Assembly (NCBI RefSeq): GCF_012933365.1
Contig: NZ_JABBVZ010000011.1
Location: 1 to 64,000 of the forward strand
Length of the DNA stretch: 64,000 nucleotides
Reading direction: 5' to 3'
Source: Sulfobacillus harzensis
GTDB taxonomy: Bacteria > Bacillota > Sulfobacillia > Sulfobacillales > Sulfobacillaceae
Below, piece by piece: positions 1-8,810 of this stretch. Position numbers and translations under genes: made by a program. A model generated the notes under the pieces. It was not told the DNA's origin and searched no databases. It saw only the letters and a program-made list of their open reading frames with translations. Each line of letters starts with the position of its first letter. Positions within the stretch are counted from its first letter, which is position 1.

Positions 1-242
1 CATCCCGCGCGTTAGCTGTAACGAAGAGGCGTCGCCGACTCACAGACTTAGAAAGCCGTCTCAGCGGCAGGAGGTCAACAGCCTTGAATCGTCCCGATGT
101 GCTTCGAGCATCGTCGACGAAACCCGATCTGGCAAGCCAGATCTTTCCAGATGCAGACAGCCGCTTGCCGCTACGCGGCAAGCCCCGAGACCAAGGTCTT
201 GGGCTAGTAGGCTAATTCTTTTTATACGAGGAGGTCCCCACT
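1..242 (+). promoter_or_regulatory. Structured leader upstream of thrC, unassigned
   Basis: Four stem-loops lie in tandem before thrC: 95-113 (CGATG/CATCG), 126-143 (7 bp, loop CAAG), 163-183 (9 bp GCTTGCCGC/GCGGCAAGC, loop TAC) and 184-203 (CCCGAGA/TCTTGGG). A T-rich stretch follows at about 217-224, then the thrC ribosome binding site GAGGAGG. No T-box, lysine or SAM riboswitch signature was found. The same DNA is also an open frame from the left edge to TAA at 213-215, so it could be the tail of an unrecognised gene. Attenuation of thrCB is possible but inferred. Confidence 0.35.
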
Positions 243-1286
243 ATGACTGGCATCATCGCCCGCTATCATTCTTGGCTTGACCTGCCGGATCTGGAGCCCG
301 TGACTCTGGGGGAGGGTATGACCCCGCTGATTGGATGGGGGCATTGGGGCCAGAGTGATATTTTCTTAAAGCTCGAAGGCAGCAATCCCACGGGATCCTT
401 TAAAGACCGCGGGATGACGGTTGCGGTATCCGTTGCCCGGCACCAGGGAGCCGAAGCTGTCATCTGCGCCTCGACCGGAAACACGGCGGCTTCAGCCGCC
501 GCCTATGCGGCGCGCGCCGGGATGCTGGCATTGGTAGTGATGCCCGACGGTCAGGTGGCCGAACAAAAAATATTGCAATCCCGGGTCCATGGCGCCATTT
601 TGGTGAGTTTGGACGGCAACTTCGACCATGCACTGGCCGAGGTTCGTCGTGCCGCTGCTCAAAATTCCAAATTGGCCTTAGTCAACTCTGTCAACCCGTG
701 GCGGCTTCGGGGACAGGAAACAGGCGCCTATGAGGTCGTGGACGCGTTGGGTCACGCTCCGGCGGCCCTCGTCTTGCCGGTTGGCAACGCCGGCAACATC
801 TCCGCCTATTTTCACGGATTTCGCCGCTACCAACACGGTGTTCCCCAAATGTTTGGCATTCAAGCGGCAGGAGCCAGCGCCATGGTGCAAGGCCGTGATA
901 TCGACGAACCGCACACCATCGCCACCGCCATTCGCATTGGGAAGCCAGCCAGTCGCCATTTGGCCGAAGAGGCCGTCACCCAATCACGAGGTGCTTTTCT
1001 CGGTGTCAGCGATGAGGAGATTCTCTTAGCTCAAAAAGAGCTCGCCCATGGTGGGGTTTTTGCGGAGCCCGCGTCTGCAACCGCCTATGCCGGCTTAAAG
1101 CGACTGCGCGAGCAAAACAGGCTTCCCGCCGGCCCGGTGGTGGTGGTGCTGACCGGAAACGGCCTAAAGGACGCCACAACCCCGCTGAGTTGGGCCACGT
1201 CGCGCCAATACCGCGTATGCGCTGAGGAGATTGACGGGCTTTTTGCCAAGGTTTTGGACGAGGCGGAATCTCATGTGGCACATTAA
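243..1286 (+). CDS. thrC: Threonine synthase
   Basis: PLP-dependent enzyme that converts O-phosphohomoserine to threonine, the last step of threonine synthesis in the cytoplasm. The 347-aa protein matches the short bacterial class. The PLP lysine lies in GSFKDRGM at about residues 52-59, followed by the STGNTAAS phosphate loop near 79-86 and a C-terminal VVVLTGNGLKD. Start ATG follows GAGGAGG by a normal spacing. The end overlaps thrB by 14 nt, so the two are probably translationally coupled. No homoserine dehydrogenase gene is visible within the window. Confidence 0.96.
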   Translation: MTGIIARYHSWLDLPDLEPVTLGEGMTPLIGWGHWGQSDIFLKLEGSNPTGSFKDRGMTVAVSVARHQGAEAVICASTGNTAASAAAYAARAGMLALVVMPDGQVAEQKILQSRVHGAILVSLDGNFDHALAEVRRAAAQNSKLALVNSVNPWRLRGQETGAYEVVDALGHAPAALVLPVGNAGNISAYFHGFRRYQHGVPQMFGIQAAGASAMVQGRDIDEPHTIATAIRIGKPASRHLAEEAVTQSRGAFLGVSDEEILLAQKELAHGGVFAEPASATAYAGLKRLREQNRLPAGPVVVVLTGNGLKDATTPLSWATSRQYRVCAEEIDGLFAKVLDEAESHVAH

Positions 1287-2238
1287 AGTTCCAGCTACGG
1301 CGGCCAACCTTGGGTCGGGGTTTGACACCTTAGGACTGGCGCTTTCCCTGTCTCTCGACGTTTGGTTTTCCGAGGCCAAGGAGGTGAGCATCTCCGTCCG
1401 TGGGGAGGGGCAGGGCATCGTGCCGGAAGGGCCTGACAATTTAGTCTGGCGGACCGCTGCCACCCTCTATCGAGAGGTATCGGGAAAGCCCATCCCGCCC
1501 GGCCGTGTGACCGTTAAGAGCCGTATTCCGCTGGCCCGGGGCCTAGGCTCAAGTGCCGCGGCGATTGTGGCGGGTCTCACCTTAGCCAACACCCTTTTGC
1601 CGAAGCGCCTCTCCCGAGAAGAGCTATTGGCCATCGCAACCCGTCTGGAAGGACACCCTGACAACGTCGCCGCGGCCATTTACGGAGGATTCATCCTGGC
1701 GTGGGATGACCAGGGGGCTATTCGCGTGCAGAATTACCCGGCGCCGGATCTCCGGTGCCTATTATTAATTCCCGACTACCGCGTTTCGACCGAGGATGCC
1801 CGCCGCGTCTTGCCGGCCTCCGTTCCCATTCAGGACGCCGTCTTCAACGCCCAACGCCTAGCTCTATGGATTGATGCGGTGAACCGCCGAGATTGGTCGC
1901 ACCTCAGACAAGCAGGCGAAGACCGGTTGCACCAGCCATATCGCCAGAAACTGGTCGCCGGGATGGGGCCTCTGATTGAGGCCGCGCTTAGTCACGGCGC
2001 CGCTTTCTCCGCCCTTTCCGGATCCGGCCCCACTATTCTTAGCCTCGTTCCTTCGGAACGGGCCATGGAAGTCGCTCAAGCGTTAACCCGTGCCGCCCTT
2101 GAGGTGATTCCGGGGGCCTTTCAACTCCATGACGTGACCCCCAGTTCGTTTGGCGCCGAATGCGTTTTGGACAGCTGGCAGTGGCGCCGGGGCGGGAGTC
2201 GCCGACGCCTGCAACTGGGCCCAGGTGCCTGGCACTAG
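1273..2238 (+). CDS. thrB: Homoserine kinase
   Basis: GHMP-superfamily kinase that phosphorylates homoserine to feed ThrC. About 321 aa. It starts with the family's N-terminal PATAANLGSGFDTLG, has the ATP-binding glycine/serine loop LARGLGSSAAA near residues 88-98 and the C-terminal SALSGSGPT motif. An in-frame ATG 42 nt upstream exists, but ATG 1273 places the conserved N-terminus correctly and follows GAGGCGG. The gene lies inside the end of thrC. Its TAG stop (2236-2238) shares bases with the stop of the converging lysC gene. Confidence 0.95.
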   Translation: MWHIKVPATAANLGSGFDTLGLALSLSLDVWFSEAKEVSISVRGEGQGIVPEGPDNLVWRTAATLYREVSGKPIPPGRVTVKSRIPLARGLGSSAAAIVAGLTLANTLLPKRLSREELLAIATRLEGHPDNVAAAIYGGFILAWDDQGAIRVQNYPAPDLRCLLLIPDYRVSTEDARRVLPASVPIQDAVFNAQRLALWIDAVNRRDWSHLRQAGEDRLHQPYRQKLVAGMGPLIEAALSHGAAFSALSGSGPTILSLVPSERAMEVAQALTRAALEVIPGAFQLHDVTPSSFGAECVLDSWQWRRGGSRRRLQLGPGAWH

Positions 2239-3461
2239 CCTTGTGAGTCGTTGAGCTCGAAAACTTGATGAACATGGTTTAGGGCGCGCTCGGCATCGCT
2301 ACGGGCGATGATGCAGGAAATTTTAATCTCCGAGGTACCAATCATCTGGATGTTAATCCCTGCATCCGCCAGGGCACGAAACATAGCCGCCGCCACACCC
2401 GGATGATTGCGGACGCCGGCGCCCACGGCGGAAATCTTGGCGATGTCTCCATCCACCAGCAAAGATCGCCCGCCCAAGGCGCGAAGCGTCTCCTGCGAGA
2501 CCGCCATTGCTCGCTCTCGATCGCGGTCAGCCACTGTCAAGGCGATATCCGCCCGGAGATCGTCGTGAGATAAGGCCTGAAACACCAAATCAATATTGAT
2601 GCCCTCTTGGGCCAACCGATCCAACGCCAAAGCCGCCACGCCCGGCCGATCCGGCACACCCACCAACCCGATTTTGGTGAGATGAGTATCCAACGCCACC
2701 GCCGTAACCCAACGGGGGGCACGCGAGGTCTGCTTTTCGTCAATTCGGGTGCCCGGCTCATGTTCATCAAAGGTGGAACGCGCCTGAACGGCCACGCCCG
2801 ATTGACGGGCATACAACACCGCCCGTGTCTGGAGAACCTGAGCCCCTTGGGAAGCCAACTCCATCATTTCATCATACGATAATTGGCTTAGCGCGCGCGC
2901 ATCAGCCACAATGCGAGGATCAGCGGTAAACACGCCCGGCACATCGGAATAAATCTCGCACGCGTCCGCCTTTAGGGCAGATGCAAGGGCAATGGCGGTC
3001 AGATCCGATCCCCCACGCCCGAGGGTGGTTAGCCGCCCTTCGCCAGAGATCCCTTGAAAGCCAGTCACGACCGGTATAATGCCCTCTCCAAGCCAGCTTT
3101 CCACTGTGGTCGGCCGCACCGCGAGAATGCGTGCTTCGGAAAAATGGCCGTCCGTCAAAATACCCGCTTGGCTGCCCATGACGGCCCGGGCAGAACGGCC
3201 CAGCCGGTTAATTGCCATCGCCATTAAGGCGGCGGACGTCATTTCGCCCGTTGCCAGCAGAAAATCCAGGTTATCTGGCGAAGATTGCCCATCGACCTGA
3301 CTCGCCAAATCGAGCAGGTGGTCCGTCGCGTCCCCCATGGCCGAGACAACCACCACAACCTCATGACCCGCGGACGCGGTCCGCACCACCCGTTCGGCTA
3401 TAGCCTGAATCAATTCCAGAGACTTCACCGAACTGCCGCCGAATTTTTGTACAATGCGCAC
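2235..3461 (-). CDS. lysC: Aspartate kinase
   Basis: Phosphorylates aspartate, the committed step toward lysine, methionine and threonine. The kinase domain begins VRIVQKFGGSSV and carries the aspartokinase ATP/substrate motifs (TTLGRGGSDLTA near residues 163-174). Two C-terminal ACT domains follow (about 255-400), the usual site of feedback inhibition. A GTG start at 3461 is chosen because AGGGGTGA sits just before it and it gives 408 aa, the family length; a longer frame to 3545 lacks support. The gene converges on thrB with a 4-nt CTAG overlap. Which amino acid inhibits it cannot be read from the sequence. Confidence 0.95.
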   Translation of the reverse strand: MRIVQKFGGSSVKSLELIQAIAERVVRTASAGHEVVVVVSAMGDATDHLLDLASQVDGQSSPDNLDFLLATGEMTSAALMAMAINRLGRSARAVMGSQAGILTDGHFSEARILAVRPTTVESWLGEGIIPVVTGFQGISGEGRLTTLGRGGSDLTAIALASALKADACEIYSDVPGVFTADPRIVADARALSQLSYDEMMELASQGAQVLQTRAVLYARQSGVAVQARSTFDEHEPGTRIDEKQTSRAPRWVTAVALDTHLTKIGLVGVPDRPGVAALALDRLAQEGINIDLVFQALSHDDLRADIALTVADRDRERAMAVSQETLRALGGRSLLVDGDIAKISAVGAGVRNHPGVAAAMFRALADAGINIQMIGTSEIKISCIIARSDAERALNHVHQVFELNDSQG

Positions 3462-3527
3462 CGTCTCACCCCTGAGGTTTTCTCTCGATAATAGCGCAGA
3501 TAATGTCCGCATGCGATAGGAAGGCTC

Positions 3528-3577
3528 TTGACAACCAACATTCACGATTATATTCTAAATGCAAGAAATTCGCATTT
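3528..3577 (+). promoter_or_regulatory. Promoter and inverted repeat before the NicO-type permease
   Basis: A -35 TTGACA (3528-3533) and -10 TATTCT (3551-3556) are 17 bp apart. Directly downstream, AAATGC (3557-3562) and GCATTT (3572-3577) form an inverted repeat across the expected transcription start. This position suits a repressor operator, possibly metal-responsive given the downstream gene; the regulator is unknown. Confidence 0.6.
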
Positions 3578-3595
3578 ACAAAGAAGGGACAATAG

Positions 3596-4468
3596 ATGCC
3601 GAACCTTTGGGAACCACATGCAGGACTCGCGGTCGGTGCAGTGTTGTTGACAGCGGTGCTGTTGGGCATGGTTCACGGCATTACACCCGATGAACACACC
3701 TGGCCCATCACCTTCAGCTACGCCATTGGAAGCTATTCAACCAAAACCGGGGTGGTACGAGGACTAACTTTTTCCGCCTCCTTCACCCTGCAACGGGCGC
3801 TGGCCAGCGAGTTGGCCTACTTGGCCCTGGATCGCTGGCTGAGGCTGGGGTCGGCGCTCAACTATTCAATTTACGTCGTGGTGGGTATTGCCATGATATG
3901 GGCGGCGCGAGCTATTTTCCGCGGGCAGCACTGGCACCTCTTCGCTTTCGGGCACAACAAGGCGCACAGCGAGCCAGAACTGCACGACGCTGCTTGGTGG
4001 ATGCCCATCGTCCACGGATTCATCGCCGGCTGGGGATTTGGCGCCTTTGCCATCATCATTTATACGGTGCTGGCGCCATCAATGCCGTCGGCTTGGCTAG
4101 CATGGCTGCCTGGCCTGGCCTTTGGCGTCGGCACGACCCTGATCCAAGCGGCGGCCGGCGGGCTTTTTGGCTGGTTAAGCCGCCACTTGGGGCTTAACCA
4201 GCAGGACGTCCGTACGGTATCGTTGAAAACGGCCGGCAATACGTTAGGGTTGGGCGGCCTCATTTTCTTCCTGGCGGGAGCGTTTGGGCTGCTTTTCCCC
4301 AAGTGGGCCAATTTTAGTGTGGCGACGGGCCTTCACATTCACAACCTCGCCCATTTGGGCCTCCCAACCATTCTGGTCATGGTGACGGTGGTCGTCATCG
4401 GTGTCGGGACGCTCATCACGGAAACGCATCGCCTGGCATCCTCCAAGGCCAAGCCTAGCTGGCCCTAA
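3596..4468 (+). CDS. NicO/HupE-like membrane transporter, metal cation permease candidate
   Basis: A 290-aa integral membrane protein with six to seven hydrophobic segments. The first segment contains GMVHGITPDEHTW (about residues 23-35), which resembles the His/Asp motif (HxxxPDH) of NicO/RcnA-type nickel-cobalt transporters. Further histidines lie at about 112-131 (HWHLFAFGHNKAH) and near the C-terminus (HIHNLAHLG). The membrane role is clear; nickel or cobalt as substrate is inferred from the motif, and related families export other ions or sulfur compounds. It is a single-gene unit with AAGGGA as ribosome binding site and its own promoter. Confidence 0.65.
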   Translation: MPNLWEPHAGLAVGAVLLTAVLLGMVHGITPDEHTWPITFSYAIGSYSTKTGVVRGLTFSASFTLQRALASELAYLALDRWLRLGSALNYSIYVVVGIAMIWAARAIFRGQHWHLFAFGHNKAHSEPELHDAAWWMPIVHGFIAGWGFGAFAIIIYTVLAPSMPSAWLAWLPGLAFGVGTTLIQAAAGGLFGWLSRHLGLNQQDVRTVSLKTAGNTLGLGGLIFFLAGAFGLLFPKWANFSVATGLHIHNLAHLGLPTILVMVTVVVIGVGTLITETHRLASSKAKPSWP

Positions 4469-4646
4469 GCGTTCCCGTGAGAATCAGCCCGCCCACGGCA
4501 TCGACTGTTACCGCTTGACCGGTGGTCAACACCCGGGTGGCGTCAGCCACGCCTACGACCGTCGGGATTCCCAACGAGACACCGACCACGGCGGCGTGCG
4601 ACGTCAACCCGCCTTCCTCCGCCACAATCGCCAGAGCCGCCTCCAT
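4455..4646 (-). pseudogene. Detached PEP-utiliser swivel-domain remnant of pyruvate kinase
   Basis: Sixty-three codons encode the C-terminal half of the phosphohistidine swivel domain found as the extra C-terminal domain of Firmicute pyruvate kinases: AEEGGLTSHAAVVGVSLGIP with the phosphohistidine-type motif intact. It is in a different frame from the preceding pyk gene. The same frame is readable upstream to about 4720 (RLVVFRAVSRSQPSDGEWT), so homology starts before the ATG. The first 20-25 residues of the domain are missing, which suggests a deletion plus frameshift. The ATG at 4646 overlaps the pyk stop (TAATG), so coupled translation as a separate peptide is possible. Confidence 0.6.
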
Positions 4647-6082
4647 TAACGGAGTCCATTCACCGTCGCTGGGCTGTGATCGAGAAACCGCCCGAAAGAC
4701 GACGAGACGGGGCGGCGTCCATTGGTGGATCCCGCTTGGCCAACCGGTGCTCCGCCTGTGACAATCACCCGGTCGCCCGCATCAGCCCAGCCGTAGCGCA
4801 CGGCAATGGCCACCGCATCTGACACCATTGCCTCCAGTGAACGGTGCTCATTGATTAACTGACTTTGAATTCCCCAGACTAACGTCAGCCGTCGCGCCAC
4901 CTCCTCATAGGGCGTGACAGCCAAAATGGGCACGTGCGGCCGGTGGGCCGCCATCGAAAACGCGGTATGGCCCGTTTCGGTGGCCGTCACGATGACCCGC
5001 GCCTCCAAATCCTCGGCTGCCGTCAACGCTGCATGACAAACTCCGTCGGTCACCGTTCCGGAGATGAATCGGGGTTTGGGCGGATCTGTGAGGTGCGCCT
5101 CGCTGGCCGCCGCCGTACGCGCCATGACAGCCAACGCCTCCACCGGAAAGTCTCCCGCGGCGGTCTCCTCGGACAGCATCACGGCATCTGTACCTTCCAG
5201 CACGGCATGCGCCACGTCCGTGACTTCTGCCCGGGTTGGCCGATTGTCATGCACCATGGATTCCAGCATCTGGGTGGCCGTTATGACAGGCTTGCCGGCT
5301 CGATTGGCGGCGCTGATTATCGCACGCTGCAGCCAGGGCACATCTTCGGGCGGATACTCGACGCCCAAGTCGCCCCGAGCCACCATAATTCCGTCGGACA
5401 TGCGCACGACCGCCTCCAGGTTCTCGACTGCCGCCTTGGTTTCAATTTTGGCGATAATCGGCACAGCCGAACCCAGTTCTTCGAGATATCGCCGAACCTG
5501 GACAACATCGTCGGCCGTGCGAATAAACGAGGCCGCCACCCAGTCAATGCCTTCTTCGATCCCCATGGCGAGAGCCGCTCGATCCAGGTCAGTCAGCACA
5601 GGCAGCGGCCAGACTTGCCCGGGGCAGGTGATTTTCTTATTGTCGTCCAAAAATCCGGCGGACTCGACCACCACGCGCGCCACGTCGCCGACTTCCTTCA
5701 CCGCCAGTGCCAAGTTGCCGTCCCCGAGCACGAGCCGATCCTCCACGTTCAGATACGAGAGCAATGCGGGAAGATTAGGCCTCAAATCGGCATCATCGGA
5801 GGTTCCTAAAATCAGTTCCGCCCCGTGAACAAGCTTCAGCCCCGCCGGGTTGCGGGTCCGGATGCGCACCTCGGGCCCTGCCGTGTCTAGCAGCACCCCA
5901 ATGGGCCGGCCCGCTTCCTGCTCAATCGCCCGTACCAACCGGATCACCACCCGATGATGATCCACAGTTCCGTGCGACAGATTGATCCGGGCCACGTCAA
6001 GTCCCTGTTCGACCAATTGGCGCAAGACTTCCCTATTGGTCGAAGACGGACCCAAGGTGGCCACTATTTTCGTTCTCCGCAT
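4646..6082 (-). CDS. pyk: Pyruvate kinase, C-terminal domain disrupted
   Basis: Transfers phosphate from phosphoenolpyruvate to ADP, the last glycolytic step. The catalytic core is intact: MRRTKIVATLGPSS at the N-terminus, NLSHG near residue 34, IIAKIETKAAVENL near 209, MVARGDLGVE near 233 and TATQMLESM near 268. After GGAPVGQAGSTNG (about residue 440) the sequence turns into an unrelated tail and stops. The homologous swivel domain resumes in another frame (4455-4725). The core should be functional; the extra domain, whose role in the family is regulatory or unclear, is lost or mis-sequenced. RBS GAGGCG precedes the start. Confidence 0.93.
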   Translation of the reverse strand: MRRTKIVATLGPSSTNREVLRQLVEQGLDVARINLSHGTVDHHRVVIRLVRAIEQEAGRPIGVLLDTAGPEVRIRTRNPAGLKLVHGAELILGTSDDADLRPNLPALLSYLNVEDRLVLGDGNLALAVKEVGDVARVVVESAGFLDDNKKITCPGQVWPLPVLTDLDRAALAMGIEEGIDWVAASFIRTADDVVQVRRYLEELGSAVPIIAKIETKAAVENLEAVVRMSDGIMVARGDLGVEYPPEDVPWLQRAIISAANRAGKPVITATQMLESMVHDNRPTRAEVTDVAHAVLEGTDAVMLSEETAAGDFPVEALAVMARTAAASEAHLTDPPKPRFISGTVTDGVCHAALTAAEDLEARVIVTATETGHTAFSMAAHRPHVPILAVTPYEEVARRLTLVWGIQSQLINEHRSLEAMVSDAVAIAVRYGWADAGDRVIVTGGAPVGQAGSTNGRRPVSSSFGRFLDHSPATVNGLR

Positions 6083-6155
6083 AATATCGCCTCATTGTTC
6101 CTTTATGTTCCGGCTCTACCATATCAAAGAACCAGAGGCTCGGCCATGCCGGATA

Positions 6156-6204
6156 TTGAACTGACGTCACACAATCTTTACACTAATGTCATCGATATTT
6201 GACA
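6156..6204 (+). promoter_or_regulatory. Promoter and operator candidate of the molybdate/tungstate operon
   Basis: TTGAAC (6156-6161) and TACACT (6179-6184) are 17 bp apart. The spacer contains the palindrome TGACGTCA. Downstream, TGTCA (6187-6191) and TGACA (6200-6204) form an inverted repeat just before the RBS. These are plausible sites for the HTH-PBP regulator at the end of the operon; that link is inferred. Confidence 0.45.
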
Positions 6205-6215
6205 GGAGTGGGACA

Positions 6216-7178
6216 ATGCGTCGCATCCGTTGGGTTGTCGTTGGATTCTTGGGCACCGCGCTGTTGGCTGGTTGCGGGGAAAAGACGCCCACCGCCAAGC
6301 CTCAGGGAACTGTCACCGTGGCTTATGCCGGATCGCTGGAAGATGTGAACGACCAGATTATCGGTCCCCAGTTTGAAAAAGCCACCGGATACGCCTACCA
6401 GGGCGAGGGAGGCGGCGCGCTTGGCATGGCTCAGAAAATCCGCTCTCACACCATCGCTGCCAACGTCTTTGAAAGCATGGGGTACGCACCCATTCAACTG
6501 CTTGAGCCGCATCAGGCCCGTTGGGCTGTATCCTTCGCGTCGAGTCCCTTAGTCATTGCGTTCAACCCCAAGTCGCGCTACGGGACCGAACTTACCGCCA
6601 TTAAAGAAGGAAAAAAGCCGCTCAGCGATTTGTTTACTCTCATGCAAAGCCCCGGCTTTCGCTTGGGACGCACCAACCCCAACACCGACCCCCAAGGGCA
6701 AGCCTTCTACATGATGGTGGAATTAGCCGAGAAAAAATACCACTTGCCGGCGGGCACGGCGTCAAAGATTCTCGGAGTCCCTGACAACCCGCACCAAGTC
6801 TATTCCGAGGAAGGCATCCTGACTCTTCTGCAATCGGGGGCCTTGGATGCGTCTAGCGCCTTTCTGTCAGAAGCAGAACAGCGGCATTTGGACTTCATCC
6901 GCCTTCCCCAGGATCTGAACTTCGCGGACCCGAGCCAGAATGCCTGGTATTCTCAAGCATCGGTCCGGGTCTCCTCCGGCGTTGTGCATGGAAGCGCGCT
7001 GACCATTGACATCACCACGGTGGGGCAGCCCAGCCCCGGAGCACTGTCCTTTGTCCGCTATGTTCTTGGGCCGAAGGGACAACATTGGATGAAAAGCGCC
7101 GGGTATACCGTGTTGCCGCCCCAGGTCGTAGGGGCGCGCCAGGCTTTGCCCAAGACGCTTCGGTCGCTGGTGCGATGA
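6216..7178 (+). CDS. Molybdate/tungstate-type ABC transporter substrate-binding lipoprotein
   Basis: Extracellular binding protein of an oxyanion importer. The start at 6216 gives a short lipoprotein signal ending in LLAGC (lipidation cysteine near residue 20) and follows AGGAG. The mature part begins TVTVAYAGSLEDV and contains RTNPNTDPQGQAF near residue 160, a pattern of the WtpA/ModA family, where tungstate and molybdate bind. About 320 aa, slightly longer than ModA and close to WtpA. The stop overlaps the permease start. Tungstate, molybdate or sulfate as the true substrate cannot be fixed from sequence, but the ModA/WtpA branch is favoured. Confidence 0.85.
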   Translation: MRRIRWVVVGFLGTALLAGCGEKTPTAKPQGTVTVAYAGSLEDVNDQIIGPQFEKATGYAYQGEGGGALGMAQKIRSHTIAANVFESMGYAPIQLLEPHQARWAVSFASSPLVIAFNPKSRYGTELTAIKEGKKPLSDLFTLMQSPGFRLGRTNPNTDPQGQAFYMMVELAEKKYHLPAGTASKILGVPDNPHQVYSEEGILTLLQSGALDASSAFLSEAEQRHLDFIRLPQDLNFADPSQNAWYSQASVRVSSGVVHGSALTIDITTVGQPSPGALSFVRYVLGPKGQHWMKSAGYTVLPPQVVGARQALPKTLRSLVR

Positions 7179-7909
7179 TGAGCCGCCTTTTGGGAGCCAT
7201 TGGGATTGTCGGCATTATCTTGCTGTTCTTGCCGTTGGCAGTCCTCGCGTTGCATGCCGGATCTTTTACCCGGTCGTTAAGCAACCCCCAAAACCTTTCC
7301 GCCCTACGGACCACCCTAACCTCGGGGATTTTGGCCTTGGCCGTGGATGTGCTGCTCGGGGTACCGCTCTCCTGGTTTCTTGGTCGCCGGGTTCGCCCCG
7401 GATGGCAGCGATTTTGGGGCACCTGCCTTATTATTCCCATGCTCATGCCGCCGCTGGTGTTGGGGCTTGTCCTAGCCTATCTAGCAGGCCCGGTGTCGCC
7501 CATTACGCTGACGAACACATTTCCTGGCTTAGTGTTGGCAGAAGTCTATGAGTCCCTGCCCTTTTTCGTGTTTGCCGCCTGGGGCTATCTTCGCACCATC
7601 CCCCGATCTCTCGAAGAAGATGCCTGGGCACTCGGCAAGTCGCCGCGTGAAACCTTTTGGTACGTCTTGTGGCCTTTATCTGTTACCGGATTTGCCGTGG
7701 CGGCAGCGATGGCCTGGGCTCGCATCGTCGGCGCATTTGGCGGTCCGATTGTGGTCGCCTATCACCCGAGCGCACTCCCTGTGCAAATTTGGATCGCCCT
7801 CGAAGAGCAAGGGTTGCCGGCAGCGTTAGGCCTGTCCCTCTGGCTCATCGTTGCCGCTTTACCCCTTCCGGTCTGGCTAAACTGGAGATACAGCCATGTT
7901 AACCGTTAG
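7175..7909 (+). CDS. Molybdate/tungstate-type ABC transporter permease
   Basis: Inner membrane channel subunit of about 244 aa with six predicted helices. The BPD_transp_1 loop that docks on the ATPase is seen as EEDAWALGKSPRETFWYVLWP near residues 150-170. Start is ATG 7175 (or 7178), overlapping the stop of the binding-protein gene. The end overlaps the ATPase start by 14 nt. The arrangement binding protein-permease-ATPase is that of mod/wtp operons. Confidence 0.88.
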   Translation: MMSRLLGAIGIVGIILLFLPLAVLALHAGSFTRSLSNPQNLSALRTTLTSGILALAVDVLLGVPLSWFLGRRVRPGWQRFWGTCLIIPMLMPPLVLGLVLAYLAGPVSPITLTNTFPGLVLAEVYESLPFFVFAAWGYLRTIPRSLEEDAWALGKSPRETFWYVLWPLSVTGFAVAAAMAWARIVGAFGGPIVVAYHPSALPVQIWIALEEQGLPAALGLSLWLIVAALPLPVWLNWRYSHVNR

Positions 7910-8810
7910 CATCAATACGCTCCGGCTTCAGGGGGAGATGACGTTTCAATCGGGCATTACCGCTGTGGTTGGGCTCTCCGGTGCGGGCAAAACCTCGTTG
8001 TTTCGCATGTTGGCAGGATTGGATCAACCCCAGCAGCACCACATTGCATTCCGGGGAGAAAGTCTGGACGCCCAGCCTCCTTATACACGACCCATTCGCT
8101 ATGTCCCTCAGCGTCCCAGCTTAGTTCCTCATCGCACCGTGGGCTCGCAGACGGAATGGGTGCGCCGGGTGGAGCCACAAGTCGTCGATGACTGGAAGCA
8201 CATCTTAGCCCTGGACGACCTCTGGAACCGACTCCCCAAGGCTCTCTCGGGCGGTGAGCAGCAGCGGGCCGCGCTGATCCGCGCCCTAGCCTCCGATCCA
8301 CTGGTGTTGGTGTTGGACGAGGCCCTGTCCGCCATTGACCGCCCGCATCGCGCCGCCATTTGGGAGGCCCTTAAAGACCGATGGCCCAACGACCGATTGC
8401 TGATTTTTTCTACCCACGACTGGATTGAGGCAGAATCATGGGCCGATCATATCGCCTACGTTGAGCACGGCCGGCTCTTCGGGCCACAGGCCACATCAGC
8501 CATCGTCCCACAAACGGCGGAGATGGCACGCCTTATGGGATTTATAGGTGCGGTACACTTAGAGCCCCATCAATGGTTGTGGCTCCACCCGGATGCGATA
8601 AGGCCGGGAATGCGATCGGATGCCCCCGTGAATGTCCCTGGCGATCTTGAAATGCAACCCTTATCACGGCTTCGCGCCCGATACCGGTTAACCACCAGAG
8701 ACCGTGTTTGGCATTGGAACGGACCCTTGGCGGAGAACCCGAACACGGACGGAATTGCGGTCATTAGGCCCGTCATCACGGCCTTTGGGGAGGAGGGATC
8801 CCGATCATGA
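7896..8810 (+). CDS. Molybdate/tungstate-type ABC transporter ATP-binding protein
   Basis: ATPase that drives the importer. Walker A is GLSGAGKTS near residue 27, the signature LSGGEQQR near 115, and Walker B LVLVLDEALSA near 137. The C-terminal 80 residues resemble a TOBE-like oxyanion-sensing extension in position but not clearly in sequence. About 304 aa. The start lies inside the permease end and the stop shares ATGA with the next gene, so the four genes form one translationally coupled operon. Confidence 0.88.
   Translation: MLTVSINTLRLQGEMTFQSGITAVVGLSGAGKTSLFRMLAGLDQPQQHHIAFRGESLDAQPPYTRPIRYVPQRPSLVPHRTVGSQTEWVRRVEPQVVDDWKHILALDDLWNRLPKALSGGEQQRAALIRALASDPLVLVLDEALSAIDRPHRAAIWEALKDRWPNDRLLIFSTHDWIEAESWADHIAYVEHGRLFGPQATSAIVPQTAEMARLMGFIGAVHLEPHQWLWLHPDAIRPGMRSDAPVNVPGDLEMQPLSRLRARYRLTTRDRVWHWNGPLAENPNTDGIAVIRPVITAFGEEGSRS

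Noticed and set aside
1-215. Lysine or SAM riboswitch before thrC
   Set aside because: Conserved blocks of both classes were looked for and not found.
4934-5828. Two long plus-strand frames inside pyk
   Set aside because: Mirror frames of a clearly conserved pyruvate kinase; no domain content or RBS.
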